Counted from the stretch's first letter, positions 1-9,373 are shown. The stretch is DNA of 64,000 nt from Sphingobium sp. TCM1 (GCF_001650725.1 NZ_LXVX01000005.1:124001-188000); one strand, 5' to 3'. Numbers and translations are program-made. The notes: generated by a model from the sequence alone, not told the origin.

Positions 1-314
1 GCATCGGCCTGTCGCTGATCGAGCTGCTGCCCCATGCCAGGCGCCTGCGTCTCAACATGGAGGAGGAAAGCCGCGGCGATGCACATGAAGTCGCGCTGCG
101 CGGTTCCGCGACCTTCCTCAGCCTGCCCAAGCTGTCGGCGAAGCTCGAATCGCTGCCCGCCGCCGGCCTCGTCATCCTGAATGTCGAGCGCCTGGGCCAT
201 ATCGACCATACTTGCGCGGAAATGCTGCGCGAGTGGGTCGATCGCCGTCGCGGCGCGGGCGCCCCGGTCGAACTGTTCGGCGCAACCGGACGGATGCGCC
301 AACTCGTCGCCTGA
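1..314 (+). CDS. SulP-family anion permease, C-terminal STAS domain (5' truncated by window edge)
   Basis: The reading frame is open from base 3 and encodes the last 103 residues of a larger protein. The visible part is a STAS-type fold: a hydrophobic strand (VILNVERL), then the segment HIDHTCAEMLREW. This resembles the conserved switch segment of STAS domains that end bacterial SulP sulfate/bicarbonate-type permeases. The residues just before the domain (IGLSLIELLPHARRLRL) look like the end of the last membrane helix and its basic linker. The permease domain lies upstream of the window, so the substrate is unknown. A strong hairpin terminator follows 30 bases after the stop. Confidence 0.72.
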   Translation, partial: IGLSLIELLPHARRLRLNMEEESRGDAHEVALRGSATFLSLPKLSAKLESLPAAGLVILNVERLGHIDHTCAEMLREWVDRRRGAGAPVELFGATGRMRQLVA

Positions 315-343
315 TCCTCACCCCCGTCCAGGCGACTGCCGGA

Positions 344-376
344 GCCGCCGTGCCATTCCCCGGCACGGCGGCTTTT
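344..376 (+). terminator. Rho-independent terminator after the SulP gene
   Basis: A perfect 11-bp stem (GCCGCCGTGCC with GGCACGGCGGC, loop of 7) is followed directly by TTTT. It sits 30 bases past the stop of the upstream permease and isolates it from the porin gene. Confidence 0.85.
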
Positions 377-430
377 CCGTTTCCGGCACCGGACGGTTGT
401 TGCATCCGCGCAACAGGGGCTGACTTCATT

Positions 431-442
431 TCGCAAATGCGA
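431..442. promoter_or_regulatory. Short palindrome upstream of the porin gene
   Basis: TCGCAAATGCGA has perfect 5-bp arms around AA, in an AT-rich stretch about 130 bases upstream of the porin start. The core GCAAATG recurs in the larger inverted repeat downstream of the porin (1465-1508). A shared regulator is possible but unproven. Confidence 0.3.
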
Positions 443-569
443 GAAAAAGCGGTTTTCTATTCTGGCCGCATTGCATATTCATTGGCGCATCCACTGATAC
501 CGGGGCGCACGACAGACTTCCGGGCGGGTGGAAGCAGGACGGAACATTCTTTCGTAAAGGGGAATGTTC

Positions 570-1409
570 ATGAAGTATCAAATCGCCTGTGCCGCCCTCG
601 CGCTCATGTCCAGCGTACCGGCTTTCGCACAGGAAGAACCCACCAGCCCCGTCACCGTCACCGGCAGCGTTGGCCTCGTGTCCGACTATCGGTTCCGTGG
701 CGTGTCGCAGTCCGACCGGGGCATGGCGATCCAGGGCGGCATCACCGCCACGCATGAAAGCGGCTTCTATGTCGGCACCTGGGGATCGAACCTGGGCGGC
801 TGGGGCCGTTTCGGCGGCGCGAACATGGAACTCGATCTGATCGCCGGCTACTCGGCGTCGCTCGGTGAAGGCACGACGGTCGATGTCGGCTTGACCTGGT
901 ACATGTATCCGTCGGGCGCGGATGAAACCGATTTCGCCGAACCCTATGTCAAGCTGTCGCACCAGTTCGGTCCGGTCAAGGGTCTGGTCGGCGTTGCCTA
1001 TGCGCCCAAGCAGGAAGCGCTGGGCAAGTGGTGCAGCGACGCGGCCTGCACCGTCTTCGATCCGGGCGACAAGGAAGACAATTTCTACGTCTGGGGCGAC
1101 GTCAGCGGCGCCGTGCCCAACACCCCGGTCACGCTGAAGGCGCATCTGGGCTGGTCGAACGGCAATAGCGGCCTTGGCCCGAACGGCACCTCGGTCGCGC
1201 CGACCGGCAAATATCTGGACTGGCTGGTCGGTGCGGACGTCGCCATCCCGGGCACGCCGCTGACCGTCGGCGTCTCCTATGTCGACACCGACATCGCCCG
1301 CGTCGAGGAAAACTATCTGCGCCCCAACTTCATGGTCGCCGACAGCAAGGACTTCGGCAAGTCGATCGCGCGCAGCACGGTCGTCTTCTCGCTCTCGGCC
1401 GCCTTCTGA
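570..1409 (+). CDS. TorF-family putative outer-membrane porin
   Basis: A 279-residue protein with a clear Sec signal peptide: a hydrophobic core followed by an AFA cleavage site after about residue 20. The mature protein begins with the family signature GLVSDYRFRGVSQSD. It continues as alternating amphipathic strands rich in Gly and aromatic residues and ends in a C-terminal phenylalanine (LSAAF), typical of a beta-barrel. It matches the TIGR02001/TorF group of proteobacterial putative porins; the substrate is not known. An ATG two codons earlier (564) is possible, but AAAGGGG is correctly spaced only for the ATG at 570. A two-component system follows, which could control its expression. Confidence 0.85.
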   Translation: MKYQIACAALALMSSVPAFAQEEPTSPVTVTGSVGLVSDYRFRGVSQSDRGMAIQGGITATHESGFYVGTWGSNLGGWGRFGGANMELDLIAGYSASLGEGTTVDVGLTWYMYPSGADETDFAEPYVKLSHQFGPVKGLVGVAYAPKQEALGKWCSDAACTVFDPGDKEDNFYVWGDVSGAVPNTPVTLKAHLGWSNGNSGLGPNGTSVAPTGKYLDWLVGADVAIPGTPLTVGVSYVDTDIARVEENYLRPNFMVADSKDFGKSIARSTVVFSLSAAF

Positions 1410-1417
1410 TCCTGAAC

Positions 1418-1443
1418 GCCGGACCCGGTTCGCCGGGTCCGGC
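1418..1443 (+). terminator. Hairpin after the porin gene, terminator-like
   Basis: A perfect 11-bp stem (GCCGGACCCGG with CCGGGTCCGGC) closed by a TTCG tetraloop lies 8 bases after the porin stop. No T tract follows, so it may act as a 3'-end stabiliser or weak terminator. Confidence 0.55.
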
Positions 1444-1464
1444 GCCTCTATCGCGGATTGATTT

Positions 1465-1508
1465 TGACATTTGCCTCCCGCTAGCGGCTGGGATGGTTGC
1501 AAATGTCA
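1465..1508. promoter_or_regulatory. Nested inverted repeat between porin and two-component genes
   Basis: TGACATTTGC (1465-1474) and its exact complement GCAAATGTCA (1499-1508) flank a 24-base spacer. Within the spacer is a second perfect palindrome, CCGCTAGCGG (1479-1488). The site is about 75 bases upstream of the predicted promoter of the response regulator. It has the appearance of an operator array; the binding protein is unknown, but autoregulation by the adjacent OmpR-type regulator is a reasonable inference. Confidence 0.45.
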
Positions 1509-1583
1509 GAATCGGACCACTAGTCCCCGCCGTGACAAATTGTTGCTGCTGTAGCGATCGGCCGTTTCGCTGCCGGCGCGCGG

Positions 1584-1612
1584 TTGACCCCCGATCGGGC
1601 CAGCCCTATCTC
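1584..1612 (+). promoter_or_regulatory. Predicted sigma-70-type promoter of the two-component operon
   Basis: TTGACC (1584-1589) and TATCTC (1607-1612) are separated by 17 bases, fitting the alphaproteobacterial housekeeping consensus. Transcription would start near 1619, about 25 bases before the response-regulator ATG. Confidence 0.5.
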
Positions 1613-1644
1613 CCGGCCATGACCTTTCGTGCGCTGACGCTCCC

Positions 1645-2355
1645 ATGACCGCTCCGTCGATCATTCTGGTCGAAGACGATCCGCCGCTGCGCACGCTGAC
1701 CGCCCGCGCGCTTCAGGAACATGGCTATCAGGTGCGCCCCGCCTCCTCCGGCCCCGAAATGTGGGTCGCCTTCGACGCCGGCCCGGTCGACCTGGTCGTG
1801 CTCGACGTCATGCTGCCCGGCACCAACGGCATCGACCTGTGCCGCCAGATCCGCCGCAAGAGCGACGTGCCCATCATCTTCATCAGCGCCAAGGGCAGCG
1901 AGACCGACCGTATCGTCGGGCTGGAACTTGGCGCCGACGACTATCTGCCCAAGCCTTTCGGCACCCGCGAACTGATCGCGCGCATCCGCGCCATATTGCG
2001 CCGCGTCGGCGTGGAGCGCGGCCCGGACGAACATCGCGAGAGCGAGGCGCGCTTCGACGGCTGGTCCGTCAACTTCCCCCGCCGGGAACTGCGCTCGCCC
2101 ACTGGCGCGATCGTCGACCTGACCGGCGCGGAGTTCGACCTGCTCGGGTCGTTCCTCAGCCATCCGCAACGCGTCATCGCGCGCGAACGGCTGATCGAAC
2201 TGTCGCGCACCCGCATGGGCGACAGCAGCGACCGCAGCATCGACGTGCTGGTCAGCCGCCTGCGTCGCAAGCTGTCGACCGAGGACAAGGGCGCGCCGAT
2301 CACCACCGTCCGGGGCGTGGGCTATATGTTCAACGCCGAAGTCAGCCGCGCTTGA
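1645..2355 (+). CDS. OmpR/PhoB-family response regulator
   Basis: A 236-residue transcription factor. The N-terminal receiver domain carries the acidic pair D11/D12, phospho-acceptor D54 (in VVLDVMLPG) and conserved K103 (in YLPKPF). The C-terminal half, from about residue 135, is a winged-helix DNA-binding domain ending in TTVRGVGYMF, the OmpR/PhoB signature. It overlaps the start of the histidine kinase gene, so the two are co-expressed as a two-component system. The signal is unknown. The palindromes at 1465-1508 are candidate binding sites. Confidence 0.93.
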   Translation: MTAPSIILVEDDPPLRTLTARALQEHGYQVRPASSGPEMWVAFDAGPVDLVVLDVMLPGTNGIDLCRQIRRKSDVPIIFISAKGSETDRIVGLELGADDYLPKPFGTRELIARIRAILRRVGVERGPDEHRESEARFDGWSVNFPRRELRSPTGAIVDLTGAEFDLLGSFLSHPQRVIARERLIELSRTRMGDSSDRSIDVLVSRLRRKLSTEDKGAPITTVRGVGYMFNAEVSRA

Positions 2356-3695
2356 GACCGCATGTGCGGGGGTCGCTGGGGCTGGTCGGCCGGCTCTTCG
2401 CGATCCTGCTGCTGACCGTCACGCTCGAATTTGCCGTGGGCACGCTGATCTACGAGCGCGCCAGCCAGCTCTCGTTGCAGGACGATGAGGCCCGCCGCCT
2501 GGCCGAACATCTGGTCATCGCGCGCAAGCTGCTGGCCGAACAGCCGCCGACCGAGCGGCGCGCGCTTGGCATCCAGCTGACCACCGATCGCTACGACGTC
2601 CACTGGTCGCCCGCCGCGCCGCCCCCGCCGCCGCTGTCGCCCGAACTGGAACGGATGCGGCGGCAGATCGTCGCCTGGGAACCGAGCCTGGAGAAATCCG
2701 GCTTGTGGCTCCGGATCTCGCCAGGGCGTCATTCGGAGATTAATGGCGGGTTGCAGCTGCCCGACGGCAGCTGGCTCTATTTCGGGATGCACCACAGTGG
2801 CGGCAAATGGGCCTTCACCATCGGCCGCATGGGATTGGCGCTCATCCCCGTCATTGCGTTGCTCGTCGCCGGCTGGCTGCTGATCCGCCGCACCCTGGGG
2901 CCGCTGCGCGACCTGACCCACGCCACCCATCGGATCGGACGGGGGGTGGAGGTGATCGTGCCGGAAGCCGGCACCAGCGACGTGCGCAACCTGATCGTCG
3001 CCTTCAACGCCATGCAGGCGCGCATCCATCGGCTGATCGACGAACGGACCGAGACGCTGGCGGCGGTCGGCCATGACCTGCGCACGCCCCTGTCCCGCCT
3101 GCAATTGAGGCTGGAGGCGGTGAACGACCCCGAAATCCAGGAGGCCATGGCCGGCGACCTGGAGGAAATGGGCGCCATGCTTGAATCGCTGCTCGCCTTC
3201 CTGGGCGGGGGGCAGGATCCCGAGCCGCCCGTGCGTACCGACATCGCCGTCAGCATCGAAACCGTTGTCGATGCCTTCCAGGACCATGGCGCCGACGTCA
3301 GCTATGAAGGGCCGGCGCATCTGGAGATGGATGTGCGCGGCCTGTCCTTGCGCCGCGCCGTCCGCAACCTGATCGAAAATGCGCTTCATTATGGCGACCG
3401 CGCCCGCGTTTCGTTGCAGCGCCAGGGTGGAGAGGTGCTGATCCGCGTCGATGATGACGGCCCCGGCATCCCGCGCGACCGGCTGGAGGAGGTGCTGCGG
3501 CCCTTCGCCCGGCTCGACGATGCGCGCCAGCGCAACACGCGCGGCCTCGGCCTCGGCCTCGCCATCGTGCAGAAGGCGGTGGCGGCGGAGGGTGGGCAAT
3601 TTCTCCTCGCGAACCGCCCCGAAGGCGGCCTGCGTGCCGAAATCTGCCTGCCGCTGCCGCGATCCGCGACGCGCGGCGCTTCCTCGGCCCGCTAA
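2352..3695 (+). CDS. Sensor histidine kinase (EnvZ-like)
   Basis: An inner-membrane sensor kinase of about 447 residues. An N-terminal membrane helix (about residues 11-30) is followed by a periplasmic loop with a proline run, then a second helix (about 158-178) and a HAMP linker. The dimerisation/phosphoacceptor motif has H241 in [12 protein letters not shown]. The HATPase domain shows the N box ([10 protein letters not shown]), G1 (DDDGPGIP) and G2 (GLGLGLAIV). There is no in-frame ATG: the TTG at 2352 overlaps the regulator stop, and a GTG at 2364 is the alternative. The ligand is unknown; the adjacent porin suggests an envelope signal. Confidence 0.88.
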   Translation: MRPHVRGSLGLVGRLFAILLLTVTLEFAVGTLIYERASQLSLQDDEARRLAEHLVIARKLLAEQPPTERRALGIQLTTDRYDVHWSPAAPPPPPLSPELERMRRQIVAWEPSLEKSGLWLRISPGRHSEINGGLQLPDGSWLYFGMHHSGGKWAFTIGRMGLALIPVIALLVAGWLLIRRTLGPLRDLTHATHRIGRGVEVIVPEAGTSDVRNLIVAFNAMQARIHRLIDERTETLAAVGHDLRTPLSRLQLRLEAVNDPEIQEAMAGDLEEMGAMLESLLAFLGGGQDPEPPVRTDIAVSIETVVDAFQDHGADVSYEGPAHLEMDVRGLSLRRAVRNLIENALHYGDRARVSLQRQGGEVLIRVDDDGPGIPRDRLEEVLRPFARLDDARQRNTRGLGLGLAIVQKAVAAEGGQFLLANRPEGGLRAEICLPLPRSATRGASSAR

Positions 3696-3784
3696 AAGAG
3701 AAGCTGTCCGTCCCCAAGCAAAACTCGTTTACCGCCATGCCCGCGCAGGGGCTATGCCCGATCCATCAAGCGCGTGAGGCGGAC

Positions 3785-4792
3785 ATGATTGCAGACGGAC
3801 CGGAAGACGACAGCATCGTCGAGGGATATTGGGATATCGGGCAACTGGTGACGGAGCTGGGGGCCGCGCGCCGCCGCTGGCGACAGGCGCAGCAGCATCA
3901 TGCCGAATATGGCGCGGAGGGCTTCCCGTCGCGGGCCAATCTGACGAAGATCATGCAATCGCTGTGCGGCGCGCTCTTCCCGTTGCGCCTCGGCCCCAGT
4001 TTCGTGCGCCTTCACAATGAGGACGCCTTTGTCGCCGAAACGCTCCAGACGGTGCTCAGCCGCCTCTACGGCCAGATCCGGCTCGAACTTCTCTACGCGC
4101 TCAAGGATGAGCCGGTGCAGGCGGTCGATCGCGAGGCGGCGCGCATCATCGGCGGTTTCGCGCAGAGCCTGCCGGCCTTGCGCGCGCTGCTCGACAGCGA
4201 TGTCGAGGCCGCCTTCCTGGGCGATCCGGCCGCGCGCAGCGTGGATGAGGTGCTGATCTGCTACCCGTCCATGCTGGCGATCATCCATCACCGGCTCGCG
4301 CATCGGCTCCACGCGCTGGGCGCGCCCTTGGTCGCGCGGATCATTTCGGAGATCGCGCATGGCGAGACGGGGATCGACATCCATCCCGGCGCGACGATCG
4401 GCCAGTCCTTCTTCATCGACCATGGCACCGGCGTGGTGATCGGGGAGACGGCGATCGTGGGCGATCGGGTGCGGCTCTACCAGGGCGTGACGCTCGGCGC
4501 GCGCAGCTTTCCCGCGGACGAGAAGGGGCGGCTCGAAAAGGCATGGCCGCGCCATCCGATCATCGAGGATGACGTGGTCATCTACGCCGGGGCGACGATA
4601 TTGGGCCGGATCATCATCGGCAGCCGCTCCGTCATCGGCGGCAATGTCTGGCTGACCGACAGCGTCCCGGCGGACAGCAACGTCCGCCAGGCCAAGGCCC
4701 AATATGAGGTGACGAGCCGCGTCGAAGTGTCCGCTCCCCACCGCGTCCATGCCCTGCGCGACAGCACGGACGGGATCGGGGAGAATATCTAG
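3785..4792 (+). CDS. epsC: Serine O-acetyltransferase, EpsC/CysE type
   Basis: A 335-residue enzyme that acetylates L-serine with acetyl-CoA, the first step of cysteine synthesis. A helical N-terminal half of about 190 residues precedes a left-handed beta-helix of hexapeptide repeats, containing [24 protein letters not shown] and [11 protein letters not shown] with the catalytic His in DHGTG. It is longer than E. coli CysE (273 residues) and fits the EpsC group. The ATG at 3785 has GAGGCGGA just upstream; an in-frame ATG at 3737 lacks support. It is convergent with the phosphatase gene that follows. Confidence 0.9.
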   Translation: MIADGPEDDSIVEGYWDIGQLVTELGAARRRWRQAQQHHAEYGAEGFPSRANLTKIMQSLCGALFPLRLGPSFVRLHNEDAFVAETLQTVLSRLYGQIRLELLYALKDEPVQAVDREAARIIGGFAQSLPALRALLDSDVEAAFLGDPAARSVDEVLICYPSMLAIIHHRLAHRLHALGAPLVARIISEIAHGETGIDIHPGATIGQSFFIDHGTGVVIGETAIVGDRVRLYQGVTLGARSFPADEKGRLEKAWPRHPIIEDDVVIYAGATILGRIIIGSRSVIGGNVWLTDSVPADSNVRQAKAQYEVTSRVEVSAPHRVHALRDSTDGIGENI

Positions 4793-4826
4793 GCGATTTC
4801 CGTTCGCCCGAAGCGAGCGGGCTCTG

Positions 4827-6494
4827 CTATTCCGGTGCGCAACTGTCGCCCGCACCCGCGATCAGGTCCAGGCAACGCCCGTCGATTTCGCCCTTCGCCA
4901 CGGGCAGGCCGATCAGCGCTGCGAGGCTGGGCATGATGTCGACCGTTTCGACCCCCAGCGGCTGTTCGAAATGGCGCATGTCCTTGCGCCAGAACAGGAT
5001 CGGCACGCGACGGTCTGTGTCCCAGGGCGAGCCGTGGGTGGCGACCGCGCCCATCACCGCCCGTTCGGGGATCGACATGACGCGCGGCTTGAGCAGCAGC
5101 AGCAGGTCGCCGGACCGTTCGGAATCGAAGCTGGCGCGCGCTTCCTGGATCAGGCTCCAGCTTTCGGGCGGGCCGGAGGGAGAGGGGGTGGCGGCGATTT
5201 CGGCCTTGGTGAACACCGTCTCGACCTGCGGATGGGCGCGCAGCAGCTTGAGCGCCTCGGCTTCCACGCGCGCGCGCTGCGCGGCGGTCAGCCCCTTGTC
5301 GAAATAGAGGTCGCCCGCCGGCCCGTCACCCCAGATGACCTTCCGGCCCGGCAGGCCGGCCTTCTCGGCGACGGCGGCCGACAGCGCCTTGGGCGTCAGC
5401 GCCATGTCGACCCGGCTTTCCATCGGCATGGCGTTCAGCCGATGGCGTTCGGGCAGGTCATGGCCGCCATGGTCGGCGGTCAGCACCACCACATAGTCGA
5501 TGCCATCCTTGTCGAGCCGGTCGAAGAAGGCGCCCAGTTCCTGGTCCAGCCGGTCGACCTGGATGCAGCTTTCGGTGCCTTCGGTGCCATAGGTGTGGCC
5601 GATATAATCGGTCGCCGACAGGCCGATCGAGATGATGTCGGTCTGGGTCTGCTTGCCAAGGCCCATGGTCTCGATCGCGGCGGCGGCGAAAGCCAGGGTC
5701 ATCGCATCCTGTTCGGGCGAGATGCGAAAGCCGTTATAGTCGCCCGCGTCGCGCGCGAAGCGGCCGGTGCCGACCGTGCGATTGCCCGCCTGCACCGGAA
5801 AATCCTTGGCCGCACACTGGGCGGGCAGTTCGAAGCCGGGATTCGGCTGGGCCAGGCGCTGGGCGAACACCTGGTTCACCTTCGCGACCAGCGGCGGGGT
5901 GGGGACGCCCTTGTAGCTGACATAGCCCTGCGCGCCGCCCAGCCACCAGACCTGGTCGGCGGTCGGCCCGCCCATCATGATCGCCGCGCGATCCTTGCCC
6001 GCGACCGACACGACGCGGGTGGCGGGGTTCGCCGCCTTCATCCGGCCGCCCAGCGTCGGTACCTTCAGATGGACGGGCGAGGCGACATAAGCGTCGCTGT
6101 TGCTGCCCGGCGCGCTTTCATCCTCGGCGCAGTAGATCGCCTTGTCCTCACGGCCCGTGCCGAGATCGAACCAGCTGTTGGCGATGATGCCGGTGCGCGC
6201 CGGGCGGCTGCCGGTCAGGATGGTCGAATGGCCGGGGCAGGTCTCCGTCGCGGCATGGCTCTGGTAGCCGCGCGGAAAGACCGCTCCCTGTGTCAGCCGC
6301 TTGAGGCCCGCGCTGTAATATTGGCGATATTCGCTGAAAAGGTCGGCGGAAAACTGGTCGATGCTGATCGCGACGATCAGCTTGGGGGCAGCGACGGGCG
6401 CGACGGTCGCGGCAACGGGGGCGGGGGCGGGCGTTTGCGCCATGACGGGCATGGCGCTGGCGAGCAACAGGGCGGCGGCGACGCGTTTGAACAT
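4827..6494 (-). CDS. phoK: PhoK/PafA-type alkaline phosphatase
   Basis: A 555-residue secreted phosphomonoesterase of the nucleotide pyrophosphatase/phosphodiesterase superfamily. It starts with a signal peptide (MPVMAQ cleavage near residue 20). The nucleophile is a Thr in TETCPGH (T85), aligned by spacing with Thr89 of Sphingomonas BSAR-1 PhoK, which is 559 residues long. Metal ligands are visible as D46 (SIDQF), Asp and His in ATDYIGHTYG, Asp-His in TADHGGHD and His in ATHGSPW. Its role would be release of phosphate from organic phosphomonoesters in the periplasm or outside the cell. Divergent from the DsbD-like gene, with a 77-base shared upstream region. Confidence 0.88.
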   Translation of the reverse strand: MFKRVAAALLLASAMPVMAQTPAPAPVAATVAPVAAPKLIVAISIDQFSADLFSEYRQYYSAGLKRLTQGAVFPRGYQSHAATETCPGHSTILTGSRPARTGIIANSWFDLGTGREDKAIYCAEDESAPGSNSDAYVASPVHLKVPTLGGRMKAANPATRVVSVAGKDRAAIMMGGPTADQVWWLGGAQGYVSYKGVPTPPLVAKVNQVFAQRLAQPNPGFELPAQCAAKDFPVQAGNRTVGTGRFARDAGDYNGFRISPEQDAMTLAFAAAAIETMGLGKQTQTDIISIGLSATDYIGHTYGTEGTESCIQVDRLDQELGAFFDRLDKDGIDYVVVLTADHGGHDLPERHRLNAMPMESRVDMALTPKALSAAVAEKAGLPGRKVIWGDGPAGDLYFDKGLTAAQRARVEAEALKLLRAHPQVETVFTKAEIAATPSPSGPPESWSLIQEARASFDSERSGDLLLLLKPRVMSIPERAVMGAVATHGSPWDTDRRVPILFWRKDMRHFEQPLGVETVDIMPSLAALIGLPVAKGEIDGRCLDLIAGAGDSCAPE

Positions 6495-6571
6495 ATTCTA
6501 TAACCTTCTCATGCCTTGACGGCGGATAGGGAGCGACCTAGCCCCCATGCATCCACGCGACCAGAGGCCCG

Positions 6572-8611
6572 ATGCGGATTTTTCAAGTCATATTGATGAC
6601 GCTTGCCCTGCTGGCGAGCCTGCCCGCCGCGCACGCGCAGGGTGCGTTCGGGGGCGGCAAGGCGCATATCGCCGCGCGACTGGTCGCCGAAAGCGCCGCG
6701 CCCGCGCCCGGCGCGGGCACGACCATCGCCTTCGCCATGACGCCGGAGGCGGGATGGCACGGCTATTGGGAAAATCCCGGCGACGCGGGCCTCGGCATGA
6801 CGGTCGAATGGACCCTGCCCAAGGGCGTCAGCATCGGGCGGTTGCGCTATCCGGTGCCGGAAACCCTGGTCATCTCGGGCCTGATGAACCATGTCTATGA
6901 AGGCCCCTATGCGGTGCTCGCGACGCTCAAGGTCGCGGCCGACATCGCGCCCGGCACGCGGCTGCCGGTCCGGGCCAGGGCGCAATGGCTGGCCTGCACC
7001 GACAAGGTGTGCGTGCCCGAAAGCGGAGAACTGACGCTCGATCTGGTCGTGGGGGACGGGATGGTCGCGGCATCGGATCGCACGCGCTTCGACGGCTGGC
7101 GCATCCATCTGCCCCGGCCGCTGGGGTCGGAGGCGACCTATGCGGTGAAGGACGGCAGGGTGCGCCTGTCGGTGCCCTTCCCGGCGAGCGCGAGGGCGAG
7201 CGACATCCACCTCTTTCCGCTGGCCGAAGGGTTGGCCCGCTACGCCGCGGCGCAGACGGTGACTCGCGACGGCGACCGGCTGCTGATCGAAACGGACGCG
7301 GCCGAAGGCGGGAAGGGCGGCATGGTGCAGGCCGTTCTGCGCACCGGCGACCATGTCGGCTTCCTCCTGACCGCCCGGCCCGGACATGTGGCGGGGGCGA
7401 GCGGCGGACAGGCCATTGGCGGACAGGCGGGCGCGATCCTTGCCGCGCTGGGCGGGGCGCTGCTGGGTGGGCTGTTGCTTAACATCATGCCCTGCGTCTT
7501 CCCGATTCTGGGCCTCAAGGCGATGAAGCTGGCCAAGGCGGGCGGGGACGAACGCACGGTGCGGCGCGAGGCGCTGGCCTACACCGCCGGCATCATCCTC
7601 ACCTGCCTCGCGCTGGGCGCGCTCCTGCTGGCGCTGCGCGCGGCAGGCGGGGCGGTCGGCTGGGCGTTCCAGTTGCAGGATCCGCGCATCATCCTCGCGC
7701 TGCTGCTGCTGGTGACGGCGATCGCCTTCAATCTGGCGGGCCTGTTCGACCTTGGCGCCTATGGCGGGGGCGATCGCCTCGCGGGGAAGGGCGGTCTTGC
7801 CGGTTCCTTCTGGACCGGGGCGCTGGTCGCCTTCGTCGCAACCCCCTGCACCGGGCCGTTCATGGCGGCGGCGATGGGGGCGGCGCTGCTGCTGCCCTTG
7901 CCCGCCGCGCTCGCCATATTCGTCGGCCTGGGGCTGGGTCTTGCGCTGCCCTTCCTGCTGCTCGCCTATCTCCCGGCCCTCCGCAATCGTTTGCCAAGGC
8001 CGGGTGCCTGGATGGGGCGCGTCCAGAAGATGCTTGCCGTTCCGATGTTCCTGACCGCGCTGGGCCTTGCCTGGTTGCTGGGGCAGCAACGCGGCGTGCC
8101 GGGCATGACGATCGGCCTTGCTGCGGCCTTGCTGCTGGCCCTGCTCCTCTGGTGGCTCGGCGGTCGGCAGCGGTTCGGCAAGGGCGGCGGGCTGGTCGCC
8201 GCGCTGGCGGCCGCGGCGCTGTTGGCCAGCGGCAGCCTCGCCTTGCCGAGCCGCGCCCCGGTCGTCGCCGAAAAGAGCGAAACTCGTGTCCAGTTCGGTG
8301 TCCAGAAACTGGCCGAGCTGCGCGCCGCCAACAAGCCGGTCTTCCTCTATTTCACCGCCGACTGGTGCCTGACCTGCAAGGCGAACGAGGCCGCCGCCAT
8401 TGACCGCGCCGAAACCCGCGCCGCCTTCGAACAGGCCGGCGTGACGGTGATGGTCGGCGACTGGACCAACGCCGATCCCGCCATCACCCGCTTCCTGGAA
8501 AGCCAGGGCCGCTCGGGCGTTCCGCTCTACCTTTGGTATGCGCCGGGCAGGGAGGCCCTGACATTGCCGCAATTGCTGACTCCCGCCACGCTGACGGATC
8601 TGGTGCGCTGA
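6572..8611 (+). CDS. DsbD/ScsB-like thiol-disulfide reductase
   Basis: A 679-residue inner-membrane protein that passes reducing power from cytoplasmic thioredoxin to the periplasm. In order: signal peptide (to AHAQ); an N-terminal periplasmic domain with a Cys pair (LACTDKVCVP); about eight membrane helices (from about residue 285 to 565) with the redox cysteines C308 (IMPCVFP) and C426 (TPCTGPF); and a C-terminal thioredoxin domain with C599 and C602 in WCLTC. The long N-terminal domain fits the ScsB/DsbD group. The stop overlaps the next start by one base (TGATG), so translation is probably coupled to the tlyA-type gene. Confidence 0.9.
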   Translation: MRIFQVILMTLALLASLPAAHAQGAFGGGKAHIAARLVAESAAPAPGAGTTIAFAMTPEAGWHGYWENPGDAGLGMTVEWTLPKGVSIGRLRYPVPETLVISGLMNHVYEGPYAVLATLKVAADIAPGTRLPVRARAQWLACTDKVCVPESGELTLDLVVGDGMVAASDRTRFDGWRIHLPRPLGSEATYAVKDGRVRLSVPFPASARASDIHLFPLAEGLARYAAAQTVTRDGDRLLIETDAAEGGKGGMVQAVLRTGDHVGFLLTARPGHVAGASGGQAIGGQAGAILAALGGALLGGLLLNIMPCVFPILGLKAMKLAKAGGDERTVRREALAYTAGIILTCLALGALLLALRAAGGAVGWAFQLQDPRIILALLLLVTAIAFNLAGLFDLGAYGGGDRLAGKGGLAGSFWTGALVAFVATPCTGPFMAAAMGAALLLPLPAALAIFVGLGLGLALPFLLLAYLPALRNRLPRPGAWMGRVQKMLAVPMFLTALGLAWLLGQQRGVPGMTIGLAAALLLALLLWWLGGRQRFGKGGGLVAALAAAALLASGSLALPSRAPVVAEKSETRVQFGVQKLAELRAANKPVFLYFTADWCLTCKANEAAAIDRAETRAAFEQAGVTVMVGDWTNADPAITRFLESQGRSGVPLYLWYAPGREALTLPQLLTPATLTDLVR

Positions 8612-9348
8612 TGGCCAAGATCCGCGCCGACCAGTTGCTCGTCGACAGCGGTCTCGCCGAAAGCCGCGCCCGCGCCCAGGCGCTCATCCTCGCCGGCCTC
8701 GTCTATCTCGGCGACCGGAAGATCGAGAAGGCGGGGCAGCAGGTGCCCGAGGGAACGGACCTCGACGTGCGCGGCCGCGATCATCCCTGGGTGTCGCGCG
8801 GGGGCATCAAGCTGGCCCATGGGCTGGAGCAATTCGCGATCGACGTGACCGGCATGGTGGCGATCGACGTCGGCTCCTCGACCGGCGGCTTCACCGACGT
8901 GCTGCTGACCCACGGCGCCGCGAAGGTCTATGCGGTCGATAGCGGCACCAACCAGCTCGCCTGGAAACTGCGCTCCGACGACCGCGTCATCGTCCATGAA
9001 CAGACCAGCGCCCGCATCCTGACCGATGCCCACATCGCCGGGCCGGTCGACATCATCGTGTGCGACGCCAGCTTCATCAGCCTGGCCAAGGTGCTGGAGC
9101 GGCCGATGACATTCGCCCGCGCCGGCGCCCATCTGCTCGCGCTCATCAAGCCGCAGTTCGAGGCACGGCGCGACGAGGTGGGCAAGAATGGCGTGGTGCG
9201 CGATCCCGCCGTCCATGAACGGGTCTGCGCGGAGGTGCGGGACTGGGTGAGCGGTCAGGGCTGGACCGTCGAAGGCGTGACGCAAAGCCCGATCACCGGG
9301 CCGCAGGGCAATGTCGAATTTCTCATCCATGCCCGGCTTGGTGGATAA
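8611..9348 (+). CDS. tlyA: TlyA-family rRNA 2'-O-methyltransferase / hemolysin A
   Basis: A 245-residue protein. An N-terminal S4 RNA-binding domain (about residues 4-65: RADQLLVDSGLAESRARAQ) is followed by an FtsJ-type Rossmann methyltransferase domain with the SAM site AIDVGSSTGGFTDVLL and the motif CDASFISL. TlyA in mycobacteria methylates both rRNAs at ribose positions, and the short form lacking one extension methylates only 23S rRNA. The substrate here is not determined. An in-frame start at 8533 would lie inside the upstream gene and is rejected in favour of the overlapping ATG. Confidence 0.9.
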   Translation: MAKIRADQLLVDSGLAESRARAQALILAGLVYLGDRKIEKAGQQVPEGTDLDVRGRDHPWVSRGGIKLAHGLEQFAIDVTGMVAIDVGSSTGGFTDVLLTHGAAKVYAVDSGTNQLAWKLRSDDRVIVHEQTSARILTDAHIAGPVDIIVCDASFISLAKVLERPMTFARAGAHLLALIKPQFEARRDEVGKNGVVRDPAVHERVCAEVRDWVSGQGWTVEGVTQSPITGPQGNVEFLIHARLGG

Positions 9349-9373
9349 TGGACGTATGTTCGTTTTCCGCCCC

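Noticed and set aside
4797-4826. Additional copy of the TTCGCCC repeat between epsC and phoK
   Set aside because: Only a short CCGTTCGCCCGAAG stretch with a 5-bp stem; too degenerate to call.
4749-6503. A 584-codon plus-strand frame opposite the phosphatase gene
   Set aside because: Low-complexity translation, no signal peptide or motif, fully opposite a gene with catalytic residues and good start signals.
6509-8572. A 687-codon minus-strand frame opposite the DsbD-like gene
   Set aside because: Shadow frame; repetitive Gln/Arg/Gly composition and no domain.
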